From Chloroflexota bacterium (GTDB lineage Bacteria > Chloroflexota > Limnocylindria > Limnocylindrales > CSP1-4), in NCBI GenBank assembly GCA_021777365.1, contig JAJYDP010000416.1, positions 1 through 5,084 of the forward strand: a stretch of DNA of 5,084 bases, written 5' to 3'. Position numbers and translations under genes: made by a program. Below the pieces are notes generated by a model. That model saw only the letters and a list, made by a program, of their open reading frames with translations. It did no database searches and was not told the origin of the DNA. Within the stretch, counting starts at the first letter, position 1. Every line of letters begins with the position of its first letter. Positions 1 through 4,807 of the stretch are shown here, piece by piece.

Positions 1-1
1 C

Positions 2-802
2 GACCAACTCGAGTCTGCCCGTGAGCCACTGCTGGCCGAGCGCCGTCGAAGGATCATGGAAACCATCCAAGTCAGGGGCGGCGCGTCGGTAGAGGAGCTC
101 GCGCAGTTGCTCGCCGTATCGACATCGACCGTGCGGCGTGACCTGTTGTGGCTGGCAAGCCGCAACCTCATCTCCCGGACGTGGGGTGGTGGCGTGAGCC
201 CGGACTCGTTGGCGGCTCGACGCACCACAGACTTGGACCTGGCCCGACGCGAGGAAGAGAACCCCAAGCAGAAGGCGGCCATCGCCCGGGCCGCAGCTTC
301 ACTCGTGAACGACGGGGAGGCGGTCGTGATCGATGCGGGATCCACGACCGAACTGATGGTTCCCCACCTGCTGACTCGACGTCAGTTGACGGTGATCACG
401 ACGTCGCTACGACTGGCATGGGATCTCAGGGGCCAACCCAACATCGAGTTGATCGTGGCCGGCGGTCACGTGCAGCAACGAGCTGGGTCTTTGGTCGGGC
501 TACTCGCGGAACAGGCGCTCGCGCAGCTGTATGTGGACACTGCCTTCGTGGGAGCTCGCGGCCTGACTCCACAGGAGGGCCTAACCAATCCCGTGCTTGA
601 TGAAGTGCCGGTCAAGCGACTCATGCTGAAGATCGCCAAGCGATCGGTGGCCCTGGTGGACAGCGCCAAGTGGGGGCGCGTGTTCATGGGGTTGATCGCC
701 CCTGCCTCCAGCTTCGACGTCATCGTCACGGACTCCGGAGTGCCGGACGCGATGCGCAGGGAGGTCGAGTTGATGGGCACGGAAGTGCTGGTGGCCGAGT
801 AA
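2..802 (+). CDS. DeoR-family transcriptional repressor, 5' partial
   Basis: This is a DNA-binding repressor of the DeoR/GlpR type, which normally controls a sugar or polyol catabolic operon and is released by a phosphorylated sugar. The frame is open to the window edge. The first methionine (position 56) lies inside the conserved N-terminal helix (PLLAERRRRIMETI), so the true start is upstream of the window; between 2 and 55 there is no ATG, GTG or TTG in frame. Counting from position 2, the winged helix-turn-helix spans about residues 10-65, with the recognition helix STSTVRRDL at 40-48. The DeoRC effector domain follows, with the phosphosugar-binding loop DAGSTT at 111-116 and typical GGHVQQRAGSLVG and FVGARGL blocks. 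Length (about 266 residues visible) fits an intact family member. GC content is visibly lower than in genes to the right. The regulated genes lie outside the window. Confidence 0.93.
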   Translation, partial: DQLESAREPLLAERRRRIMETIQVRGGASVEELAQLLAVSTSTVRRDLLWLASRNLISRTWGGGVSPDSLAARRTTDLDLARREEENPKQKAAIARAAASLVNDGEAVVIDAGSTTELMVPHLLTRRQLTVITTSLRLAWDLRGQPNIELIVAGGHVQQRAGSLVGLLAEQALAQLYVDTAFVGARGLTPQEGLTNPVLDEVPVKRLMLKIAKRSVALVDSAKWGRVFMGLIAPASSFDVIVTDSGVPDAMRREVELMGTEVLVAE

Positions 803-814
803 GCCCGGATCTAC

Positions 815-960
815 GTGTGCCCTGCCAAGGGCTCGATCACCAGCGGGTGGAAGTCCCGCCGGGGTAACTGCCAGGAAGCCCCGTAGCAAGTGGCCGGCGT
901 CGGGCGAGATCCCGGCGTCGAAGCGCCACGTTCACGCCTCGAAAGGAGGTGGCAACCGGA
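815..960 (+). mobile_element. Group II intron 5' fragment (domain I stub)
   Basis: Thirteen bases after the regulator's stop codon the sequence begins GTGTGCCC, matching the GUGYG 5' splice-site consensus of bacterial group II introns. A small hairpin follows (gccct 819-823 with agggc 828-832). Next is gcgggtggaagtcccgc, the conserved GGGUGnnAGUCCC hairpin of domain I. The stretch to about 940 contains more paired GC-rich segments of the domain I kind. No intron-encoded reverse transcriptase, domain V or 3' end follows, so this is a truncated remnant and not a splicing-competent intron. The right boundary is uncertain. The call rests on recalled consensus motifs, not on a covariance search. 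Confidence 0.55.
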
Positions 961-995
961 CAGGCCGCAGCATCACGCGAAGGCTGCCGCATCGA

Positions 996-1074
996 AAGGG
1001 TGCGCATTCCGATGATTTCGGACAGCCAGTCCGATCGTTTCCGGACAGCCAGTCCGGAGTTCCCCGACACTCCG
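996..1074. repeat. Short tandem array of dyad repeats, IS21-end-like
   Basis: Two perfect copies of cggacagccagtccg lie at 1019-1033 and 1042-1056, 23 bp apart. Each is itself a dyad (cggac / gtccg around a 5-base centre). A half copy (cattccga) precedes them and a degenerate one (cgacactccg, 1065-1074) follows, giving three to four units separated by 6-base spacers such as tgattt, tcgttt and agttcc. Serial repeats of this cggacag...ttccg type are known near the ends of some IS21-family elements, where the transposase binds. No istA or istB gene is present, so this would be an orphan end cut by the insertion at 1079. An operator array for an unknown regulator is the alternative. Confidence 0.5.
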
Positions 1075-1075
1075 C

Positions 1076-1078
1076 TTA
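1076..1078. repeat. Putative target-site duplication TTA, left copy
   Basis: TTA directly precedes the left inverted repeat and recurs at 2644-2646 directly after the right one. A 3-bp TNA duplication is typical of the IS1031 group of the IS5 family. Because the group prefers TNA, a chance match of two unrelated sites has about a one in four probability, so this is weak proof that the two flanks were once joined. Confidence 0.55.
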
Positions 1079-1096
1079 GAGGCCGCGCAGATAGGC
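1079..1096 (+). repeat. Left terminal inverted repeat of the IS
   Basis: GAGGCCGCGCAGATAGGC is the exact reverse complement of 2626-2643. A match of 18 bases without mismatch, placed outside both genes of the element, defines its left end. Identity stops on the inner side at 1097. Confidence 0.93.
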
Positions 1097-1296
1097 CTCG
1101 TCAGCTGACGCGCTGCGCCGGCTTGGGTGGCAGTGGATCGGGGGCTTCCGAGTCCGTCGTGCCGGCCGAGGACCCTCCGGAGGAGCTCGCGGCTGCCGCA
1201 GAAGCCGCAACTCGGGCGCGCTGACGCGCGCTGGGCGCCGTTCGAGACACGGCCGTCCGGCTCGGGCCGGACGATTCGCCGATCCCGGGCGACCGA
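1097..1296. other. Non-coding arm of the IS, two hairpins, no gene seen
   Basis: These 200 bp between the left repeat and the transposase stop hold no convincing gene. Visible structures are a 12-bp palindrome cgtcagctgacg (1099-1110) just inside the terminal repeat, and an 8-bp-stem hairpin (cgtccggc 1254-1261, loop tcgg, gccggacg 1266-1273). The hairpin could act as a transcription terminator for the minus-strand transposase, although no T-run follows. The subterminal palindrome could be a second transposase contact. Confidence 0.5.
1254..1273 (-). terminator. Possible transposase terminator hairpin
   Basis: A perfect 8-bp GC stem with a TCGG tetraloop sits 24 bases after the transposase stop codon in the minus-strand direction. 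The downstream side lacks a U-tract, so it is at best an atypical terminator of the kind seen in high-GC bacteria. It may instead be simple RNA structure. Confidence 0.35.
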
Positions 1297-2166
1297 TCAG
1301 CGGTTCCAGCGGTCCGCCCAGGCGATGAGCTTGATCGCGAGGATGAACACGAGCGCGAGGGCCAGCTGGGCGAGCCGATGGGCGATCCGGCGGTCGGTGT
1401 TGCGCCGCAGCTGGCCGAAGTTGGCGAGCCACGCGTTCGTCCGCTCGACCGGCCAGCGCAGCCCGAGCGGCTGACGGTTCCTCGTGCCCCTGGCCGTGCC
1501 CCGCGGGCGCCGCCGCGCGCACACGACGTCGGACAGGCCGTGCTCGCCGCACGTCGTGCGGGCGACCGCCGAGTCGTAGCCCCGGTCGAGATGGAGCGTC
1601 TCGATGTCGGCGAGCAGACCCCGGGCGCCGACGGCGTCGAGCGTCGGCCCCAGGAGCTTCGCGTCGTGGCGGTTCGCGGCGTCGGTCGCCCAGCCGATCG
1701 GGATCCCGTGTCGGTCGGTGGCGACCGACCACTTCCAGCCGCGCTTGCCCCGGTCGGTCGGGTTCGGACCGGTCCCCTCGCCGCCGGTCGGGGCCTTGTG
1801 GATCGAGCCGTCGAGGGCGACCTCGGACAGATCGAGCCCGACGATCCGGTCGTACGCGGCGCGCGCCTCCTCGACCAGCCGGTCGAACACGGCGGCCCCG
1901 AGCCACTCGTCGCGCCGGTTGCGCAGCGTCGTCGCCCCGGCCGGCGCGAGCCGGCCGGCGGTCCGCCACGAGCAGCCGGTGACGAGCCGGACGAGGATGC
2001 CGACGAAGCAGGCGCGATCGCCGATCCGGGGACGATGACAGCCCAGCGGATGGCGGTCCGGGGGTCGGGCCGGGAGCAGCGGTTCGACCGCCGCCCAGAC
2101 TGCCGCCACGACGCGCGGGTCGAGCGCCTGCCCACTCCCTCCGACGGCTCGCGGGTCCGTCGCCAT
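1297..2166 (-). CDS. IS5-family DDE transposase
   Basis: This 289-aa protein cuts and joins the ends of the surrounding insertion sequence. The N-terminal part (about 20-90) is the usual IS5 helix-rich DNA-binding region (VEPLLPARPPDRHPLG..., then GCSWRTA). The RNase-H-like catalytic core carries D119 (VALDGSIHKAPTGGEGTG), D194 (LHLDRGYDS) and E241 (RWPVERTNAWLANF). R237 fits the R(3)E part of the IS5 Y(2)R(3)E(6)K signature, whereas the Y and K positions are L234 and A248. Length is normal for the family and no frameshift is seen, so it is probably functional. The ATG at 2166 is the first plausible start, with no clear Shine-Dalgarno sequence, consistent with low transposase expression. It is transcribed divergently from the DUF6788-like gene, 59 bp away. 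Confidence 0.93.
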   Translation of the reverse strand: MATDPRAVGGSGQALDPRVVAAVWAAVEPLLPARPPDRHPLGCHRPRIGDRACFVGILVRLVTGCSWRTAGRLAPAGATTLRNRRDEWLGAAVFDRLVEEARAAYDRIVGLDLSEVALDGSIHKAPTGGEGTGPNPTDRGKRGWKWSVATDRHGIPIGWATDAANRHDAKLLGPTLDAVGARGLLADIETLHLDRGYDSAVARTTCGEHGLSDVVCARRRPRGTARGTRNRQPLGLRWPVERTNAWLANFGQLRRNTDRRIAHRLAQLALALVFILAIKLIAWADRWNR

Positions 2167-2225
2167 CTGGACGTAACATACATCCGGATGGAGCGTCGAT
2201 ACACGCCCCGCCGTGGAGGACCGCG
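2167..2225. promoter_or_regulatory. Divergent promoter region with 10-bp palindrome
   Basis: This 59-bp gap separates the two divergent genes of the element and must carry both promoters. It is locally less GC-rich. It holds a perfect palindrome catccggatg (2181-2190) and a TAACAT hexamer (2174-2179) that could serve as a -10 element for the plus-strand gene; its complement lies just before the transposase start. A GGAGGA Shine-Dalgarno (2215-2220) stands 5 bases before the plus-strand ATG. The palindrome is a candidate site for one regulator acting on both genes. Promoter hexamers are guesses from sequence. Confidence 0.45.
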
Positions 2226-2600
2226 ATGAAGATCACCACCGAGCAGGCCGCCGCCCGGGCCCGGATCGCCGCGGGCCTGGCCGAGACGGGCTTCGCCCTG
2301 CCGGGGACGCTGAGTCTCCAGCGCTACCGCTGCGGCAAGGCGACCTGCCGCTGCCGGGCCGATCCGCCCCAGCTCCACGGGCCATACGCCCAGTGGACCC
2401 GCAAGATCGAGGCCAAGACGGTGACCCGCCGGCTCAGCCCCTCGGAGCTGACCGACTACGGGCCGCTGTTCGACAACGCCAAGCGCCTCCGGGCCCTCGT
2501 CGCCGAGCTCCAGGCCCTCACCCTCGCGATCGTCGAGGCGGAGGCCGAGGCCACCGGGCACCCCCGGCCGCGAGCCGACCGGCGCACGCGGTCCGTCTGA
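2226..2600 (+). CDS. DUF6788-like small Cys-motif protein, IS passenger
   Basis: This 124-aa protein has no established function. An N-terminal helix (about 1-22) leads into a compact core: GTLSLQRYRCGKATCRCRADPPQLHGPY, in which C36, C41 and C43 plus H51 could bind a metal. The core continues as a basic strand region (KIEAKTVTRRLS, 60-71) and ends in a long helix (about 80-108) rich in Leu and Glu that could form a coiled coil. The pattern YRCGKxxCxC...HGPYxxxxxKxxxKTVTRRLS is one I associate with DUF6788, whose members often lie near mobile genes; this assignment is from memory. A strong Shine-Dalgarno GGAGGA supports the ATG at 2226. The gene lies inside the IS inverted repeats and diverges from the transposase, so it moves with it. 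An accessory DNA-binding or transposition-regulating role is possible but not shown. Confidence 0.82.
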   Translation: MKITTEQAAARARIAAGLAETGFALPGTLSLQRYRCGKATCRCRADPPQLHGPYAQWTRKIEAKTVTRRLSPSELTDYGPLFDNAKRLRALVAELQALTLAIVEAEAEATGHPRPRADRRTRSV

Positions 2601-2625
2601 GGCCGGCGGCGACCCTGGCCGGTGC

Positions 2626-2643
2626 GCCTATCTGCGCGGCCTC
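2626..2643 (-). repeat. Right terminal inverted repeat of the IS
   Basis: GCCTATCTGCGCGGCCTC is the exact reverse complement of 1079-1096. It begins 26 bases after the stop codon of the DUF6788-like gene, showing that this gene lies inside the element. Identity ends at 2643; TTA follows at 2644-2646. Confidence 0.93.
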
Positions 2644-2646
2644 TTA
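2644..2646. repeat. Putative target-site duplication TTA, right copy
   Basis: TTA after the right inverted repeat matches 1076-1078. It is also an in-frame leucine codon of the disrupted cation diffusion facilitator, so on this side it is genuine target sequence. Confidence 0.55.
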
Positions 2647-2973
2647 CTCATCCTGCCGCGGACCTGGGGCCTGCTGCGTGAGGCGATCGACATTCTGCTG
2701 GAGGCCACGCCCAGGGGCATCGACCTCGCCGATGTCCGGGCGCACATCCTCGACGCTCAGGGCGTCCACGACGTCCACGACCTCCACGCCTGGACGATCA
2801 CGTCGAGCATGAACGTCGTGTCGGCGCATGTCGTGCTCGACGAAGCGGCCGATCCGCCGGCCGTCCTCGATCAGCTCTGTCGTTACCTCTCGGGGGACTT
2901 CGACATCGAGCACTCGACGTTCCAGCTCGAGACCGTCGACCGTCGCCGGCTCGAGGAGCACACCCACCGGTGA
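2644..2973 (+). pseudogene. CzcD-type cation diffusion facilitator, C-terminal remnant
   Basis: The 109 codons after the insertion sequence encode the end of a cation diffusion facilitator, an inner-membrane antiporter exporting Zn, Cd or Co. The fragment starts at the end of the last membrane helix (LLILPRTWGLLREAIDILLEATPRGID). It then runs through the whole cytoplasmic metal-sensing domain: DLADVRAHILDAQGVHDVHDLHAWTITSS, then VVSAHVVLD, the last ~50 residues, and a stop. The GVxxVHDLHxWTI block is the family hallmark and its histidines belong to the regulatory metal sites. About two thirds of a normal ~300-aa protein, including all the transport helices, is missing. The insertion sequence sits at the break, but the DNA on its far side is not facilitator coding sequence. 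No start codon is expected, so the remnant is probably not expressed as a transporter. Confidence 0.88.
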
Positions 2974-2999
2974 CCGCGGGCGGGCCGGTCCGCCCGCGG
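2974..2999. terminator. Strong GC hairpin after the facilitator stop
   Basis: ccgcgggcgg (2974-2983) pairs perfectly with ccgcccgcgg (2990-2999) around gccggt. The stem begins with the base right after the facilitator's TGA. No T-run follows on either side, but long GC stems without U-tracts are common terminators in high-GC bacteria. It lies between convergent genes and, being symmetric, could stop transcription from both sides. Confidence 0.6.
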
Positions 3000-3077
3000 T
3001 CTCCTGGCGCGAGACTTGGTCGTCGGCGTCGCGGCCCATCGAGGAACTCGGCGCGGCAGCCGCGCAAACCTGCTCTG

Positions 3078-3305
3078 TCAGCCCGCCACGGGCGCGGCGG
3101 TGCGGTAGCCCTCGTGCTCGACAGCATCGCGCAGCCGGGCCGGCGTCGTGGACCGCGCGTCGTAGCGGATGTAGGCCGCCTCGGTCGCGAGATTCACGGC
3201 GACTTCCACCACGCCCGGCAGCCGCGCCAGCCGGCGCTCCAACCCGGCCGCTGCGCCGGCACAGCCGAGGTCGAGGATCGGGATCCGAACCCAGTGGGCG
3301 TCCAT
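3078..3305 (-). CDS. HMA-like heavy-metal-associated protein, second Cys missing
   Basis: This 75-aa protein has the size and layout of a CopZ-type metallochaperone or stand-alone heavy-metal-associated domain: IPILDLGCAGAAAGLERRLARLPGVVEVAVNLATEAAYIRYD, then a helix ending LRDAVEHEGYRTAAP. This is a beta-alpha-beta-beta-alpha-beta order. The canonical metal loop is G-M-x-C-x-x-C; here it reads LGCAGA, keeping C15 but with Ala at position 18, so two-thiolate copper or zinc binding is not expected from one chain. Metal could be bound between two chains, with help from H4, or not at all. The ATG at 3305 lies 4 bases after the stop of the transporter gene, suggesting translational coupling at the end of the operon; GGCAGG upstream is a weak ribosome site. 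Confidence 0.8.
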   Translation of the reverse strand: MDAHWVRIPILDLGCAGAAAGLERRLARLPGVVEVAVNLATEAAYIRYDARSTTPARLRDAVEHEGYRTAAPVAG

Positions 3306-3309
3306 GGAG

Positions 3310-4290
3310 TCAGCCTGCCGCGGGAGAGTGAGAGGTGCCTGAAGCTCGGCTGAGGGGCGTCGAAGAAGGCCCGGGCACCCTTGCCGCGCTGCGGCTCGCG
3401 CCGGTCACCGCAGTTCCGCCACCCGTCGCGGGCCACCCCGCGGCTAGAGCGACGCCGACGAGCATGACCGCCAGACCCACCAGCTCGGTCGGTCCGACCC
3501 TGCCCCCGCTCAGAATGTCAGCGGCGACGCCGGCGACCGGCACGAGGTAGAGCGCCGACCCGAGGCGTGCCAGCGACACGCGCTCGAGGAGGCCGAACCA
3601 GACCAGGTAGGCGACGCCCGTCCCGACCACGCCGAGGAACACCAGGGCAAGCGCTCCGGCGGCATCGAGCCTTGGTGCGAACGGGCCTGCGACGACCGCC
3701 CCGACCGCCAGCAGCGCCGCGCCTCCGGCGAGGAACTGCCACGCCGTCACGACAAGCAGGTCGACGCGTCCAACGAGGCGCCGCATGAGGATCGTGCCGG
3801 CGGCCGGCCCAGCGGACGAGAGGAGCGCGAGCGAAAGGCCGCCCAGGCTCGACCCGCTCGTCCGGCCTCCCGCCGCCACCAGCAGCACGCCCACGGCGCC
3901 GAGCGCGATCCCGGTCGCGCCGCGCCGTCCGACGCGCTCGCCGAAGATAACGGCGCCGGCCAGACCCAGCAGGATCGGCTGGGTGTTCCCCACGACGGTC
4001 TCGGCGGCGACGCCGGCCCGGCCCGCGGCGAGGAACATCGCGCCCAGCGCGATGGCGCCGTTCAGCAGCGCGAGCGGCGCCGTGACGCGCCAACCGGCCC
4101 CGCCATGCATCAGCCGGCGCGGGCCGCCGCGCCTGACGACCGCCACAGCCAGGATCGCCCCACCGAGCAGCGCACGGACGCCGGCGAGGATGAGCGGCGA
4201 GCGCATGGGCGCCAGAGCCTGGAGCAGCACAAAACAGAGGCCCCAGGCGGCCGCCACGGCCACCGTCAGCGCGGTGTCGCGGGCCGTCAT
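3310..4290 (-). CDS. EamA/DMT-family transporter
   Basis: This is a 326-aa inner-membrane protein of the drug/metabolite transporter superfamily; such proteins export amino acids, metabolites or drugs, and the substrate cannot be told from sequence. About ten hydrophobic helices form two EamA repeats. The first opens AAWGLCFVLLQ and ends with GNTQPILLGLAGAVIFGERVG, the typical end-of-repeat motif. The second runs AGTILMRRL...YLVWFGLLERVSLARLGSALYLVPVAGVAADILSGGRVG, where the usual GE is replaced by GG. A ~40-residue Ser/Pro/Ala-rich, non-membrane tail follows the last helix. I chose the ATG at 4290 because the first helix starts soon after it; the earlier in-frame ATG at 4374 would overlap the upstream gene by 62 bases and add a disordered leader. 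It lies 22 bp after the CCAHH protein gene and 4 bp before the HMA-like gene. Confidence 0.88.
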   Translation of the reverse strand: MTARDTALTVAVAAAWGLCFVLLQALAPMRSPLILAGVRALLGGAILAVAVVRRGGPRRLMHGGAGWRVTAPLALLNGAIALGAMFLAAGRAGVAAETVVGNTQPILLGLAGAVIFGERVGRRGATGIALGAVGVLLVAAGGRTSGSSLGGLSLALLSSAGPAAGTILMRRLVGRVDLLVVTAWQFLAGGAALLAVGAVVAGPFAPRLDAAGALALVFLGVVGTGVAYLVWFGLLERVSLARLGSALYLVPVAGVAADILSGGRVGPTELVGLAVMLVGVALAAGWPATGGGTAVTGASRSAARVPGPSSTPLSRASGTSHSPAAG

Positions 4291-4312
4291 CGCGGCGACC
4301 GAGGATGCCGCT

Positions 4313-4807
4313 CTATGCGTGGACGGCGTCGGCGATGGCGCACGCCCGCCTGGCTCGTCGGAGCTGGCGCCCAATGAGCGCGATCCCCAGCGCGTTCATG
4401 GCTAGGCCGAGGAGCAGCAGCGGCGTGCGGTACGCATCGAGGAAGACGGCAGCTGCCGAGAGCCCGACGAGCGGGAGCAGGTCCACCACGTGGTGCGCAC
4501 AGCAGGCGAGCATGGCCGCGCCGCTCGTGCCGGTGCCGACGGCCGTCACGACCGCGCCCGCGCGGTGGCGGCGATCGACGCGCCGCAGCTCGCTGAAGAG
4601 GGCGACCTGCGTGCCGAAGCCCACCGCGACCAGGACCACGAACGGCGCATCCGAGGCCAGCTGTTCAAGCGCGTGGGAAGGTCCCTGCGCCAGGCTGATG
4701 AGGCCGAGGTAGACGCCGAGCAGCGCGGCCCCTGCGACGACGCCGACCGCGACGCTGCGGAGCGGGACGGATCGCGGCCGCGCGAACGCCGCTGCCTGGC
4801 TCGTCAC
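4313..4807 (-). CDS. Four-helix membrane protein with CCAHH motif
   Basis: This is a 164-aa integral membrane protein of unknown function. Helices are visible at about residues 18-40 (VAVGVVAGAALLGVYLGLIS), 52-70 (FVVLVAVGFGTQVALFSEL), 80-120 and 126-146 (LLLLGLAMNALGIALIG). Within the third hydrophobic stretch lies GTGTSGAAMLACCAHHVVDLLPLVGLS: adjacent cysteines and histidines in a membrane helix are a plausible metal ligand set, loosely recalling the paired Cys of MerT-type mercury transporters, though I see no homology to those. The chosen start is the GTG at 4807, which overlaps the TGA of the upstream gene by 4 bases (GTGA), a typical coupling arrangement. Starting at the ATG at 4966 would put the start deep inside the upstream gene and add an Arg/Pro-rich leader that is its frame shadow. 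Confidence 0.78.
   Translation of the reverse strand: MTSQAAAFARPRSVPLRSVAVGVVAGAALLGVYLGLISLAQGPSHALEQLASDAPFVVLVAVGFGTQVALFSELRRVDRRHRAGAVVTAVGTGTSGAAMLACCAHHVVDLLPLVGLSAAAVFLDAYRTPLLLLGLAMNALGIALIGRQLRRARRACAIADAVHA

Larger units (their letters stand above)
1079..2643. mobile_element. IS5-family insertion sequence with passenger gene
   Basis: A 1565-bp element is delimited by perfect 18-bp terminal inverted repeats, with TTA on each side. It holds a minus-strand DDE transposase (1297-2166) and a divergent plus-strand DUF6788-like gene (2226-2600), plus about 200 bp of non-coding DNA between the transposase stop and the left end. Ends starting GAG and a TNA duplication match the IS1031 group of the IS5 family. 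Elements of that group are usually under 1 kb with one gene; the extra length here is the passenger gene and the long non-coding arm. Transposase, inverted repeats and flanks all look intact, so the element could be active. Confidence 0.88.

Noticed and set aside
1019..1056. CRISPR-like repeat pair
   Set aside because: The repeats are only 15 bp with 8-bp gaps, far too short for repeat-spacer architecture, and no cas gene is present.
949..1224. Plus-strand 91-aa frame
   Set aside because: It runs from intron or repeat debris across the IS inverted repeat boundary into the element, so it cannot be an ancestral gene; no family resemblance.
1378..2229. Plus-strand 283-aa frame opposite the transposase
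   Set aside because: It is the antisense shadow of the transposase, Arg/Pro/Gly-rich with no recognisable domain.
1101..2561. Long minus-strand open frame covering most of the IS (486 aa), and a similar one at 1076-2239
   Set aside because: Both are Arg/Pro/Ser/Gly-rich low-complexity translations in the wrong frame over the transposase, an effect of high GC. The 289-aa frame carries the DDE residues and IS5 motifs instead.
2213..2812. Plus-strand 199-aa frame across the IS right end
   Set aside because: It overlaps the well-supported 124-aa gene and the CDF remnant in a different frame and crosses the IS boundary; composition is shadow-like.
3518..4093. Minus-strand 191-aa frame over the EamA gene
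   Set aside because: It is an Arg-rich frame shadow without membrane helices; the overlapping frame has ten clear helices and EamA motifs.
4291..4374. Earlier ATG (4374) for the EamA transporter
   Set aside because: It would overlap the end of the upstream gene by 62 bases and add a polar Ser/Pro leader before helix 1; the ATG at 4290 fits family starts.
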